A stretch of DNA of 64,000 nt from an uncultured Prevotellaceae bacterium (GTDB lineage: Bacteria > Bacteroidota > Bacteroidia > Bacteroidales > Bacteroidaceae): positions 84,827 to 148,826 of the forward strand of contig CAMWSK010000003.1 in NCBI GenBank assembly GCA_947176895.1, written 5' to 3'. The position numbers and the translations under genes were made by a program. This document shows, piece by piece, positions 36,595 to 44,928 of the stretch (its first letter is position 1; every line of letters begins with the position of its first letter). Under the pieces are notes generated by a model. The model saw only the letters and a list, made by a program, of their open reading frames with translations. It was not told the origin of the DNA and made no database searches.

Positions 36595-37242
36595 TTATAC
36601 CATATAGGGGTTGTTGTGCCGTTCAAAGTCTATGTCGGTGGGCGTGCCGTGCCCCGGCAATACGCGTGTTTCGCCCGGTAGGGTGAAAAGAACTTGTTGT
36701 ACACTCTGCACCTCCTGCTCCCAGTCGCCTCCCGGCATATCGGTTCTGCCCAGTCCGCACCGAAACAAAGTGTCACCGGAGAATACCACGCCAGCTTTTT
36801 CCGCATAGAAACTTACGCCTCCCGGTGTGTGGCCCGGCGTATGAAGTACATGGATGGTGGTGGAGCCGAGGGGGATGCGGAGACCATGTGTCAGGTCGTA
36901 GACGGGTTCCACTTGGGGCATGGGTATATGCAAGCCGCACAGATTGTTCACGAGTTGGGGGTTCCGTTCCCAAATCGTCCGCTCCATCGTGTGGCAATGG
37001 GGTTGCAACCCATAGCGATTGTGCAGCATGTCTGCGCCAAGCACGTGGTCGAAGTGGGCATGGGTCTGTAGCGACAGGGTGGGGTGAAGTCCGGCCTCAT
37101 CGCAATAGTCCGCTATTTGCTCAAACTCATGTGGGGTCATGCAGCCGCAGTCGATGACGGCGGCTTCGTGGGTCTCCTCGTCACTCAGCACATAGCAGTT
37201 CACGCCCAGTGGGTTGACGGTGAAGGTCTTGATGTTCATCAT
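36595..37242 (-). CDS. MBL-fold metallohydrolase (glyoxalase II-like)
   Basis: 215 aa. Metal site motifs: THAHFDH, HTPGHTPGG, GDTLF and the C-terminal GHG. No signal peptide. The compact size and single domain resemble YcbL/GloB-like thioester hydrolases; the substrate is not known. Its ATG overlaps the rsmG stop by 4 nt, so it is the last gene of the nhaC-rsmG operon. A second ATG one codon in (37239) is equally possible. Confidence 0.9.
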   Translation of the reverse strand: MMNIKTFTVNPLGVNCYVLSDEETHEAAVIDCGCMTPHEFEQIADYCDEAGLHPTLSLQTHAHFDHVLGADMLHNRYGLQPHCHTMERTIWERNPQLVNNLCGLHIPMPQVEPVYDLTHGLRIPLGSTTIHVLHTPGHTPGGVSFYAEKAGVVFSGDTLFRCGLGRTDMPGGDWEQEVQSVQQVLFTLPGETRVLPGHGTPTDIDFERHNNPYMV

Positions 37243-37859
37243 AGGCAGGTATGCACCACTTTTTTTGTTTCAAAATAAGGCTCTTCAAAGTAATCGGAGA
37301 GGGGCGTGATGTCTGTCAGGGACTTCAGCGGAAGGGTCTCGTGCTCCAGCTCGCCGCCCTTCAGGCAGATGAGTCCGTTGGGCAGGGCGTTCTGCTGGTT
37401 GTGGCTGATGTTCTTGCGAACAATCTTCACCAGGTCGGCCAGGGGCATCACGGCACGCGACACCACATAGTCGAATTTCCCTTTTTCTTCTTCGGCGCGA
37501 CACCATCGGGTGGTCACGTTCTGCAGTCCCAAGGCTTGGGCCACTTCGGTGGTCACCAGAATCTTTTTCTTTATGCTGTCCACCAGGTGAAACTGCACTT
37601 CAGAAAACAGAATGGCCAAAGGTATGCCGGGGAAACCGCCTCCCGTGCCCAGGTCCATGACACGTGTGCCGGGGCGGAAACTGATGATTTGGGCAATACC
37701 CAAAGAGTGGAGCACATGATGCTCGTAAAGGTTGTCGATATCCTTGCGCGAGATGACGTTAATCTTGGCATTCCAGTCACGGTAAAGCTCGTCAAGTTGG
37801 GCAAACTGTTCGCGCTGGCGCTCGGTCAGCTTCGGAAAATATTTGTCAATCAGTTCCAT
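37239..37859 (-). CDS. rsmG: 16S rRNA (guanine-N7) methyltransferase RsmG
   Basis: 206 aa. SAM-binding motif VMDLGTGGGFPGIPLAI, followed by LVDSIKKKILVTTEVAQALGL and DYVVSRAVMPL, all characteristic of RsmG/GidB, which methylates G527 of 16S rRNA. Loss of this gene gives low-level streptomycin resistance in other bacteria. It overlaps the nhaC stop by 14 nt, giving tight coupling to a sodium/proton antiporter. Confidence 0.95.
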   Translation of the reverse strand: MELIDKYFPKLTERQREQFAQLDELYRDWNAKINVISRKDIDNLYEHHVLHSLGIAQIISFRPGTRVMDLGTGGGFPGIPLAILFSEVQFHLVDSIKKKILVTTEVAQALGLQNVTTRWCRAEEEKGKFDYVVSRAVMPLADLVKIVRKNISHNQQNALPNGLICLKGGELEHETLPLKSLTDITPLSDYFEEPYFETKKVVHTCL

Positions 37860-39156
37860 GTTTTTTCGTTCTTTTTAGCAGGATGTGTCCCAAGGCGCAT
37901 GCGCCCAGGATAAAAGGATAATATAAATAAGGTATGATGTCCAGCGGGTTCAGCATGGCAATGCCGGCAGCCATCAGCAGTTGGGCGCCGTAGGGGATGA
38001 AGGCTTGGGTGAAGCAGGAGAAAGTGTCCAGAAGGCTGGCTGTACGCTGTGGTTCGATGCCGTATTTCCGGCTGATTTCCTTGGCCAGAGGGCCGGCCGT
38101 GAGGATGGCGATGGTGTTGTTGGCCGTGCAGATGTTGGTCACGACGGTCAGGAAAGCAATGCACAACTCGGCGCCGCGACTTCCCGAAACAACACGCGAA
38201 AGACGCTGGAGCAGAAAGTCGATGCCGCCCAGGTGGCGAATCACCCCCATCAGTCCGGCTGCCAACAGCGTGACGATAATCAGCTCGCTCATACCCATGA
38301 TGCCTTCGCCCATCGCCTGCAACCATCGGAACAAACCATAGCTGCCGCTAATCATGCCGATAATGCCGGAAGACAAAATACCCAGCACCAGTACGACCAT
38401 CACATTCAACCCACAGATGGCGGTGGCCAACACCAACAGGTAGGGTGCCGTCATCAGCCAGTCCACCTCTTTGGGGGTGAAGGTCAAGGGCATGCGGGAA
38501 CCTATGAAAACATACAGGCAGATGGCTATGGCCGCAGCCGGAAAGGCGATGCGCACATTGGCGCGGAACTTGTCTCTCATGCGGCATCCTTGGGTGCGCG
38601 TGGCCACGATGGTGGTGTCGGAGATAAACGAGAGGTTGTCACCGAAGAAGGCTCCTCCTACCACGCCGGCCACCACCAGAGGCATCAGGGCACCCGTCTG
38701 TTGGGCTATGCCCGATGCTATAGGCGTGAGCGCCACGATGGTTCCCACGGATGTGCCGATGCTCAGCGAAATGAAGCAGGCGGCGATAAACAGACCCGAA
38801 AGAATGAGCTGGGGAGGCAACACGTTGAGCGTGAGCGCCACGATGGCATCCACGGAACCCATGGACTTGGCGCTGGCTGCAAAGGCTCCGGCCAAAATGA
38901 AAATCCACACCATCATCAGCAGGTCAGGGCGGGCCGCACCGCTGGAAAAGATTTCCATGCGCTCATCCAGCGAAGGAGCACGCGTAATCATCACGGCATA
39001 AACCGAGGCCGCAACAAAAGCAACGGTGATGGGAACGCCATAGAAATCTCCTGCCACCAAACTGAGAACAACAAAAAAGGCGAGAAACACCATGAGGGGG
39101 GACAAGGCCAACAGCCCTTGTCTCAAGCCGATTGTATGTGGATTTTGTCGTGTCAT
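37846..39156 (-). CDS. nhaC: NhaC-type Na+/H+ antiporter
   Basis: 436 aa, ~11 membrane helices. NhaC family stretches include SIGTSVGTIVALTPIA, GGAFFGDNLSFISDTTIVATRTQGC and the C-terminal NNTIAILTAGPLAKEI. It exchanges sodium for protons across the inner membrane. Two TAnnTTTG boxes lie upstream on the minus strand (TACTTTTG 39175-39182, TACCTTTG 39185-39192), the nearer giving a ~12-nt leader. First gene of the nhaC-rsmG-MBL operon. Confidence 0.92.
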   Translation of the reverse strand: MTRQNPHTIGLRQGLLALSPLMVFLAFFVVLSLVAGDFYGVPITVAFVAASVYAVMITRAPSLDERMEIFSSGAARPDLLMMVWIFILAGAFAASAKSMGSVDAIVALTLNVLPPQLILSGLFIAACFISLSIGTSVGTIVALTPIASGIAQQTGALMPLVVAGVVGGAFFGDNLSFISDTTIVATRTQGCRMRDKFRANVRIAFPAAAIAICLYVFIGSRMPLTFTPKEVDWLMTAPYLLVLATAICGLNVMVVLVLGILSSGIIGMISGSYGLFRWLQAMGEGIMGMSELIIVTLLAAGLMGVIRHLGGIDFLLQRLSRVVSGSRGAELCIAFLTVVTNICTANNTIAILTAGPLAKEISRKYGIEPQRTASLLDTFSCFTQAFIPYGAQLLMAAGIAMLNPLDIIPYLYYPFILGACALGHILLKRTKKHGTD

Positions 39157-39284
39157 GCTTCAACTATCTGACTGCAAAAGTACGCAAAGGTAAGTGCAGA
39201 GGCAAGAAAAAGTGTTTTTTTCTTGTGTTTCAAAAACAGAAAACGGCAAAAGCAACTCTTCCGGCGCGGCCTTGCAAAACGCCG

Positions 39285-39422
39285 TTTGCAGAGTCTTCAA
39301 AAAGACATGTGCATGTTTTGGAAAAAACATGTTCATCTTTTTTTGAAACATGTTCATGTTTTTCAAAAACGTGTTCATGTATTTTTCGGGGGCTTGGGGA
39401 CGGGGATTTTTTACAGACAACC
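39285..39422. repeat. Palindromic repeat array, copy R5
   Basis: Four units start at 39305, 39327, 39348 and 39369 (22, 21, 21 bp). The head hairpin GTCTT CAAA AAGAC and tail CGGGGGCTTGGGG are shared with R1. It lies between divergent nhaC and map. Several short ORFs in the track here are read-through of the repeat. Confidence 0.82.
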
Positions 39423-39458
39423 AAAATTCATCTGACTTATGCTTTGTGCGTGGATTTT

Positions 39459-39490
39459 ATTGTGCGTGTGCGAAAAAAGACGTAATTTTG
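39459..39490 (+). promoter_or_regulatory. map promoter (ATTG-N20-TAATTTTG)
   Basis: TAATTTTG at 39483-39490 with a near-match -33 (ATTG) 20 nt upstream. Start about 39497, leader ~45 nt. Confidence 0.65.
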
Positions 39491-39541
39491 CCAACGGATT
39501 TACGGCTCCCGTCACGGGGCCGGTAACAAGAAAGGAAGACA

Positions 39542-40411
39542 ATGGCAAGAAAACCTAAAAATGTGTGGGAGGTGTTTCCCGGTCAGCCTCTGACCGAGAT
39601 GGACCGCCGCATCCTGGAGGCTCAGGAACGTGGAAAACTGGTGCCCACACGTCAATTGATAAAGACTCCCGAACAAATCGACGGTATCCGAAAGGCCGGC
39701 GTGCTGAACACGGCGGTGCTGGACCTGGTGGCCGAGAAAATCAAGCCGGGCATGTCTACGCTTGAGATTGACAAACTGGTGTATGACTATACCACAAAAC
39801 ATGGCGGCATTCCTGCTCCGTTGAACTACGAGGGGTTTCCGAACAGCTGTTGCACAAGCATCAATGATGTGGTGTGCCATGGGATTCCGTCTGCCGACGA
39901 CATCCTGCAGGAGGGCGATATCGTCAACGTGGACTGCACCACCATCCTTGACGGTTACTATGCCGACGCCAGCCGTATGTTTGTCATCGGAGGCCAGACG
40001 CAGCCACGGTGGCAAAAGCTGGTGGACGTGGCGTGGGAATGCCTGAAGATAGGGGAACAGGTGTGCTCGCAGCCATACGTATATGTGGGCGACCTGGGCA
40101 ATGCCATTGCCAAACATGCCCACAAAAACCACATGTCGGTGGTGAGGGACCTGTGCGGCCACGGCGTGGGAGTGGATTTCCACGAGGAGCCGGATGTGGA
40201 GCATTACGGCCATAAAGGCACGGGTATGCTGCTGGTGCCCGGCATGACGTTCACCATCGAGCCGATGATCAACCTCGGCCATTGGCAGGTGTGCATTGAT
40301 GACGATGACCCTACGGGATGGACTGTGGTGACCGAGGATTATGAACCCAGCGCACAGTGGGAACACACATATGTGATGACGGAAAACGGAGTGGAGATAC
40401 TGACACACTAA
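39542..40411 (+). CDS. map: Type I methionine aminopeptidase
   Basis: 289 aa. It removes the initiator Met from nascent proteins. All five metal ligands are present: Asp in VDCTTILDGYYADASRMF (two), His in GHGVGVDFHEEPDV, Glu in TIEPMINLG and Glu in WEHTYVMTENGVEI. An N-terminal extension of ~40 residues (MARKPKNVWEVFPGQPLTEMD...) precedes the pita-bread domain; it has no Zn-binding SEC-C motif. tsaD starts 5 nt after the stop, so the two are cotranscribed. Confidence 0.97.
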   Translation: MARKPKNVWEVFPGQPLTEMDRRILEAQERGKLVPTRQLIKTPEQIDGIRKAGVLNTAVLDLVAEKIKPGMSTLEIDKLVYDYTTKHGGIPAPLNYEGFPNSCCTSINDVVCHGIPSADDILQEGDIVNVDCTTILDGYYADASRMFVIGGQTQPRWQKLVDVAWECLKIGEQVCSQPYVYVGDLGNAIAKHAHKNHMSVVRDLCGHGVGVDFHEEPDVEHYGHKGTGMLLVPGMTFTIEPMINLGHWQVCIDDDDPTGWTVVTEDYEPSAQWEHTYVMTENGVEILTH

Positions 40412-40416
40412 CGGCG

Positions 40417-41451
40417 ATGGATGAACGGAAAGACATTATTATATTAGGTATAGAGAGTTCGTGCGATGACACCAGTGCCGCTGTCATCAAAAACGGTATT
40501 CTGTTGAGCAATGTGACGGCCTCGCAGGCCGTGCACGAGGCTTATGGCGGCGTGGTGCCGGAACTGGCAAGCAGAGCGCATCAGCAAAACATTGTGCCCG
40601 TCGTGGACCAAGCGCTGAAGAGGGCGGGAGTGAAGCGCGAACAGCTTTCGGCCATCGCCTTTACACGTGGTCCGGGGCTGATAGGCTCGCTGCATGTGGG
40701 GGTGAGTTTTGCCAAAGGCATGGCCGTAGCGCTCGACATCCCCATGATAGAGGTAAACCATCTGCAGGGCCACATTCTGGCACACTTCATCAAGGAAAGC
40801 GAAGAGGACACGAATCAGCCTAAGTTCCCTTTCCTGTGCCTTTTGGTGAGCGGAGGAAACTCCCAGATTGTGCTGGTGAAGGCCTATAACGATATGGAAA
40901 TCATCGGGCAGACCATTGATGATGCGGCGGGTGAGGCGATAGACAAATGCTCTAAAGTGATGGGACTGGGCTATCCGGGCGGCCCGATCATTGACCGGCT
41001 GGCCCGTCAGGGAAATCCCGAAGCCTATCAGTTTGCCAAACCGAACATCCCGGGATATGACTATAGTTTTAGCGGACTGAAGACAAGTTTCCTCTATAAT
41101 CTGCGTGACTGGATTAAAACGGACCCCGACTTCATCGAGCACCATAAAGAGGATTTGGCCGCAAGCCTGGAGAAAACCATCGTGGACATCCTTATGAAAA
41201 AACTGCTGAAGGCGGCCAAGGACTTGAAAATCCGTCAGGTGGCTGTGGCCGGAGGCGTGAGTGCCAACACGGGTATCCGCAACGCTTTCCTGCAATGCCA
41301 CGAGAAATATCACTGGAAAATCTTTATCCCCAAGTTCAGCTACACCACCGACAATGCCGGCATGATAGCCATAGCAGGTTACTATAAATACCGTGACGGC
41401 GATTTCTGTCCGATGGAAAAACCGCCCTATAGTCGTGTAAGCATGGCATAA
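40417..41451 (+). CDS. tsaD: tRNA N6-threonylcarbamoyladenosine transferase TsaD
   Basis: The track start (40357) lies inside map; ATG 40417 gives [18 protein letters not shown], the normal start of TsaD. 344 aa. Metal site [12 protein letters not shown], substrate motifs [46 protein letters not shown], and [14 protein letters not shown] near the C-terminus. With TsaB and TsaE it makes t6A37 on ANN-decoding tRNAs. Partners are not in the window. Confidence 0.97.
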   Translation: MDERKDIIILGIESSCDDTSAAVIKNGILLSNVTASQAVHEAYGGVVPELASRAHQQNIVPVVDQALKRAGVKREQLSAIAFTRGPGLIGSLHVGVSFAKGMAVALDIPMIEVNHLQGHILAHFIKESEEDTNQPKFPFLCLLVSGGNSQIVLVKAYNDMEIIGQTIDDAAGEAIDKCSKVMGLGYPGGPIIDRLARQGNPEAYQFAKPNIPGYDYSFSGLKTSFLYNLRDWIKTDPDFIEHHKEDLAASLEKTIVDILMKKLLKAAKDLKIRQVAVAGGVSANTGIRNAFLQCHEKYHWKIFIPKFSYTTDNAGMIAIAGYYKYRDGDFCPMEKPPYSRVSMA

Positions 41452-41476
41452 AGAGTTAAAAAATAGTGGTGAAAGA

Positions 41477-41508
41477 TTTGTCGCATTGAGAAAAAATGCC
41501 TATCTTTG
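41477..41508 (+). promoter_or_regulatory. rpmB promoter (TTTG-N20-TATCTTTG)
   Basis: Perfect Bacteroidota promoter: TTTG at 41477-41480, TATCTTTG at 41501-41508. Transcript start ~41515, a 46-nt leader that contains a small GCTATT/AATAGC hairpin. Confidence 0.78.
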
Positions 41509-41560
41509 CATCCTGTTTGGAGAAGGCTATTGGAATAGCAAAAAAGAAGGAAGATTAGAA

Positions 41561-41821
41561 ATGTCTAAGATTTGTCAAATTACCGGTAAGAAAGCCATGA
41601 TTGGCAACAATGTGTCGCACTCAAAGCGTCGCACAAAGCGTCACTTCGATGTGAACCTTTTCACCAAGAAGTTCTACTATGTAGAGCAGGATTGCTGGAT
41701 CAGCCTGAGCATTTCGGCTGCCGGCCTGCGCATGATCAACAAGGTAGGCTTGGATGCAGCCTTGACCCAGGCTGTGGCTAAGGGTTACTGCGACTGGAAA
41801 AACATTAAGGTAATCGGTTAA
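41561..41821 (+). CDS. rpmB: 50S ribosomal protein bL28
   Basis: The track ORF (41486) extends upstream into the leader; ATG 41561 gives [27 protein letters not shown], the standard L28 start. 86 aa. First gene of a three-gene transcript with rpmG and the DUF4295 gene, behind the promoter at 41477. Confidence 0.97.
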   Translation: MSKICQITGKKAMIGNNVSHSKRRTKRHFDVNLFTKKFYYVEQDCWISLSISAAGLRMINKVGLDAALTQAVAKGYCDWKNIKVIG

Positions 41822-41839
41822 TAGAATAAGCAAATAACT

Positions 41840-42028
41840 ATGGCAAAGAAAGCTAAAGGCAATAGAGTGCAGGTAATCCTTGAGTGCACCGAGATGAAAG
41901 CCAGCGGTCTGCCCGGCACTTCTCGTTACGTGACCACCAAGAACCGTAAGAACACTCCCGAGCGTCTGGAGATAAAGAAGTACAATCCCATTCTGAAGAG
42001 AATGACCGTACACAAGGAAATTAAGTAA
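41840..42028 (+). CDS. rpmG: 50S ribosomal protein bL33
   Basis: 62 aa: [20 protein letters not shown], then [27 protein letters not shown]. There are no CxxC zinc pairs, so it is the zinc-free form. 18 nt after rpmB. Confidence 0.97.
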   Translation: MAKKAKGNRVQVILECTEMKASGLPGTSRYVTTKNRKNTPERLEIKKYNPILKRMTVHKEIK

Positions 42029-42055
42029 TCAACCTACAAAAGACAGTAACATACT

Positions 42056-42214
42056 ATGGCAAAAAAAGTAGTTGCTACCCTGAAGACCGGTAAGAACGAT
42101 GGCCGTTCATATACCAAGGTTATCAAGATGGTCAAGAGCCCCAAAACCGGTGCATACGTATTCGATGAGCAGATGGTTCCCAACGAAGCCGTTAAGGACT
42201 TCTTCAAGAACTGA
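42056..42214 (+). CDS. DUF4295 small basic protein, Bacteroidota-specific, probable ribosomal subunit
   Basis: Missing from the ORF track because it is only 52 aa. ATG 42056 reads MAKKVVATLKTGKNDGRSYTKVIKMVKSPK..., ending EAVKDFFKN. It is strongly basic and sits 27 nt after rpmG, before a terminator, in the same transcript as two ribosomal proteins. DUF4295 proteins always follow rpmB-rpmG in Bacteroidota as far as I recall, and a phylum-specific large-subunit protein called bL38 was reported from a Flavobacterium ribosome structure; I believe it is this family but cannot verify that here. Confidence 0.85.
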   Translation: MAKKVVATLKTGKNDGRSYTKVIKMVKSPKTGAYVFDEQMVPNEAVKDFFKN

Positions 42215-42245
42215 TTGCTGAAGACAAAATCATACAACGTTATAC

Positions 42246-42281
42246 AGAGGTATATTCGAAAGAGTATACCTCTTCTTTTTT
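42246..42281 (+). terminator. Terminator of the rpmB-rpmG-DUF4295 transcript
   Basis: AGAGGTATA / TATACCTCT stem with a 10-nt loop, followed by TCTTTTTTC. Confidence 0.8.
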
Positions 42282-42344
42282 CTTCCATAGCGACTTGTCC
42301 TATATTTTCTTCAAAAAAAGAATAGCGTTCAGTTATTTTTTATT

Positions 42345-42352
42345 TAACTTTG
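42345..42352 (+). promoter_or_regulatory. ftsY -7 box (TAACTTTG)
   Basis: Exact TAnnTTTG. Start ~42359, 18-nt leader to ATG 42377; it excludes the track's GTG at 42362 as a comfortable start. Confidence 0.6.
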
Positions 42353-42376
42353 TAGGGTATAGTGCATAGAATCAAT

Positions 42377-43327
42377 ATGAGTTTTTTTGGTAAGTTATTT
42401 TCAAGAGACAAGGACAAGAAGGAAACGCTGGACCAAGGTCTTCAAAAGACAAAGGAAAGTTTGTTGGGTAAGTTTACACGTGCCATAGCCGGCAAATCGA
42501 AGGTGGACGACGATGTGCTGGATAATTTGGAAGAGGTTCTTGTTACCAGTGATGTGGGGGTTGACACTACGCTCAACATCATCCGCCGTATCGAGGAGCG
42601 CGTGGCTCGTGACAAATATGTGAATACGGACGAGCTGAACACGATTTTACGTGAAGAGATTGCCGCACTCTTGCAAGAGAACGACACCCATATCACGACA
42701 ATCGAGGAAAAGAAACCTTATGTGATTATGGTCGTGGGAGTAAACGGAGTGGGTAAAACCACTACTATAGGAAAGCTTGCCTATCGGTTTAAGAACCAAG
42801 GGTTGAAGGTTGTGCTTGGCGCTGCCGACACTTTCCGTGCGGCAGCTGTGGAACAGATTGTCATCTGGGGCGAACGTGTGGGCGTGCCCGTAGTGAGGCA
42901 ACAGATGGGAAGCGACCCGGCCAGCGTGGCTTTCGACACATTGCAGAGTGCCAAGGCACAAGGAGCGGATGTGGTGATCATCGATACGGCCGGACGTTTG
43001 CACAACAAGGTGGGGTTGATGGATGAGCTTACGAAAATCAAACGTGTGATGCAAAAGGTGGTTCCTGATGCTCCCCACGATGTGATGCTGGTGTTGGATG
43101 CCAGCACGGGACAGAACGCCTACGAACAGGCTAAGCAGTTTACCCAGGCTGTGGATATCACCAGTATGGCTGTAACGAAATTGGACGGAACGGCAAAGGG
43201 AGGTGTCGTGTTGGGGATTAGCGAACGATTTAAAATCCCTATCCGCTACATCGGACTCGGTGAGGGGATAGATGATCTGCAGGTGTTTGACGCTAAGGAA
43301 TTTGTGAACACTTTGTTCGGCGAATAG
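42377..43327 (+). CDS. ftsY: Signal recognition particle receptor FtsY
   Basis: 316 aa from ATG 42377 (MSFFGKLFSRDKDKKETLDQG). A short basic N-terminal stretch replaces the long acidic A domain of enterobacteria. NG domain: GVNGVGKTTTIGKLA (G1), DTFRAAAVEQ, DTAGRLHNK (G3), TKLDGTAKGG (G4) and GLGEGIDDLQVFD at the end. It docks SRP-ribosome complexes at the membrane. rimO follows 6 nt later. Confidence 0.97.
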   Translation: MSFFGKLFSRDKDKKETLDQGLQKTKESLLGKFTRAIAGKSKVDDDVLDNLEEVLVTSDVGVDTTLNIIRRIEERVARDKYVNTDELNTILREEIAALLQENDTHITTIEEKKPYVIMVVGVNGVGKTTTIGKLAYRFKNQGLKVVLGAADTFRAAAVEQIVIWGERVGVPVVRQQMGSDPASVAFDTLQSAKAQGADVVIIDTAGRLHNKVGLMDELTKIKRVMQKVVPDAPHDVMLVLDASTGQNAYEQAKQFTQAVDITSMAVTKLDGTAKGGVVLGISERFKIPIRYIGLGEGIDDLQVFDAKEFVNTLFGE

Positions 43328-43333
43328 AGCAGG

Positions 43334-44644
43334 ATGAGAAAGGATAAGATAGACGTGATAACGCTGGGCTGTAGCAAGAACTTGGTGGACAGCGAGAGAT
43401 TGATTGCCCAGTTGGAAATGTCAGGCTATAAGGTGGAACACGATGCGGAGAAACCGGATGGTGAGATCGCAGTGGTAAACACCTGCGGTTTCATTGCCGA
43501 CGCCCAGGAGGAGAGTATCAACATGATTCTTGAATTGGGCGAGCGCAAGCGTCGGGGCGAGTTGAAGCGTCTGTATGTGATGGGATGTCTCAGCCAGCGT
43601 TTTCTGAGTGAGTTGGAAAAGGAAATCCCGGAGGTGGACAAGTTCTATGGGAAGTTCAATTGGGACGAGTTGCTTTCCGATTTAGGACAGACTTATAACC
43701 ATGAGGCTCAGAACAAACGGCACCTCACCACTCCCGGCCATTATGCTTATGTGAAAATCAGCGAAGGTTGCGACCGCCGATGCAGCTATTGCGCGATTCC
43801 CATCATAACGGGCAGGCATAAGAGCCGTCCCGAGGAGGATATTCTGGACGAAGTGCGCTATCTCGTAGGGCAGGGCGTGAAGGAGTTTCAGATTATTGCT
43901 CAGGAATTGACTTACTATGGATTGGATCTTTACAAAGAGCGTCGCATCGCTCAACTTATAGAGCATATAAGTGATATTCCCGGAGTGGAGTGGATTCGCC
44001 TGCATTATGCTTATCCCACCGATTTTCCCAAAGAACTTTATCGTGTGATGCGTGAACGGAAAAACGTGTGCAAGTATCTTGACATCGCTCTGCAGCATGT
44101 TTCCGACCCTGTGCTTGACGCTATGCACCGTCATATCTCGAAGCAGGAGACCTATGATTTCGTGGAGGAAATCAGGCGTGAAGTGCCCGGTATCCATTTG
44201 CGCACCACGCTGATGGTGGGGCATCCCGGAGAAACGGAAGAGGGTTTTACCGAGTTGATGGCGTTTGTGCGTTGGGCTCGTTTCGAGCGTATGGGTGCCT
44301 TTGCCTATAGCGAAGAGATGGGTACCTTCAGCGCGGAGCATTATGCCGATGACATCCCCGAAGAAACCAAGGAAGCCCGCCTGAGCAAACTGATGCGTTT
44401 GCAGCAACGCATTTCCGGTGAAGTGCAGGGCGAGAAAGTGGGGCAGACAATGAAGGTGATTATCGACCGTCAAGAGGGGGAATATTATGTCGGCAGAACA
44501 GAATTTGATTCGCCCGAGGTGGACCCCGAGACATTGATTGCCGTGAGTGAAGGCGAACTTAAGATAGGTGATTTTTATTTGTGTGATATCTACGAGGCCG
44601 ATGATTTTGACCTTTATGCCCACGTAATTCAGCATATATCATGA
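43334..44644 (+). CDS. rimO: Ribosomal protein S12 methylthiotransferase RimO
   Basis: 436 aa. N-terminal UPF0004 domain with the second cluster's cysteines (TLGCSKNLVDSE, VVNTCGF, VMGCLSQ), radical-SAM motif EGCDRRCSYCAIP, and a C-terminal TRAM domain. DGE-type EEGF...FAYSEEMGT is RimO rather than MiaB. It methylthiolates Asp of ribosomal protein S12. The end overlaps the HU gene by 4 nt (ATGA). Confidence 0.96.
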   Translation: MRKDKIDVITLGCSKNLVDSERLIAQLEMSGYKVEHDAEKPDGEIAVVNTCGFIADAQEESINMILELGERKRRGELKRLYVMGCLSQRFLSELEKEIPEVDKFYGKFNWDELLSDLGQTYNHEAQNKRHLTTPGHYAYVKISEGCDRRCSYCAIPIITGRHKSRPEEDILDEVRYLVGQGVKEFQIIAQELTYYGLDLYKERRIAQLIEHISDIPGVEWIRLHYAYPTDFPKELYRVMRERKNVCKYLDIALQHVSDPVLDAMHRHISKQETYDFVEEIRREVPGIHLRTTLMVGHPGETEEGFTELMAFVRWARFERMGAFAYSEEMGTFSAEHYADDIPEETKEARLSKLMRLQQRISGEVQGEKVGQTMKVIIDRQEGEYYVGRTEFDSPEVDPETLIAVSEGELKIGDFYLCDIYEADDFDLYAHVIQHIS

Positions 44645-44922
44645 ACAACAAGGAGTTTATAGCCGAAATGGCTCGGCGAATGGAGATGACCACAAAGGAA
44701 TCATCTGCTTTGGTTCAAGGTCTTTGTGCAGAGATCGAGACCTTTTTGGGGGATGAGGATTCCATTTCTTTACCTAATTTCGGAACGTTTGAGGTGAAGA
44801 AAAAGCTGGAACGAGTGGTTGTGTCTCCATCTACCAAACAAAGAATGCTGGTTCCGCCCAAAATGGTTATCGGGTTCAAGGCCAGTGCAAATGTGAAAGA
44901 ACTATTGAAGAAATTGAAGTAG
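44641..44922 (+). CDS. HU-family DNA-binding protein
   Basis: 93 aa. MNNKEFIAEMARRMEMTTKESSALVQGL is the HU dimer helix pair; SLPNFGTFEVKKKLERVVVSPSTKQRMLVPPKMVIGFKASANVKELLK is the beta-arm and C-terminal helix. The arm carries no RNP-type GRNP motif, so DNA contact may differ from canonical HU. Start overlaps rimO; the HU-LysM gene follows 6 nt later, suggesting the two products could heterodimerise. Confidence 0.9.
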   Translation: MNNKEFIAEMARRMEMTTKESSALVQGLCAEIETFLGDEDSISLPNFGTFEVKKKLERVVVSPSTKQRMLVPPKMVIGFKASANVKELLKKLK

Positions 44923-44928
44923 TGCCCT

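Noticed and set aside
39160-39435. Small proteins with KNMNMF heptads in the palindromic arrays
   Set aside because: The 21-bp period keeps a frame open in every direction, so heptads appear on both strands. R1 and R5 differ by changes that keep the hairpin but alter the protein, which argues for DNA/RNA structure.
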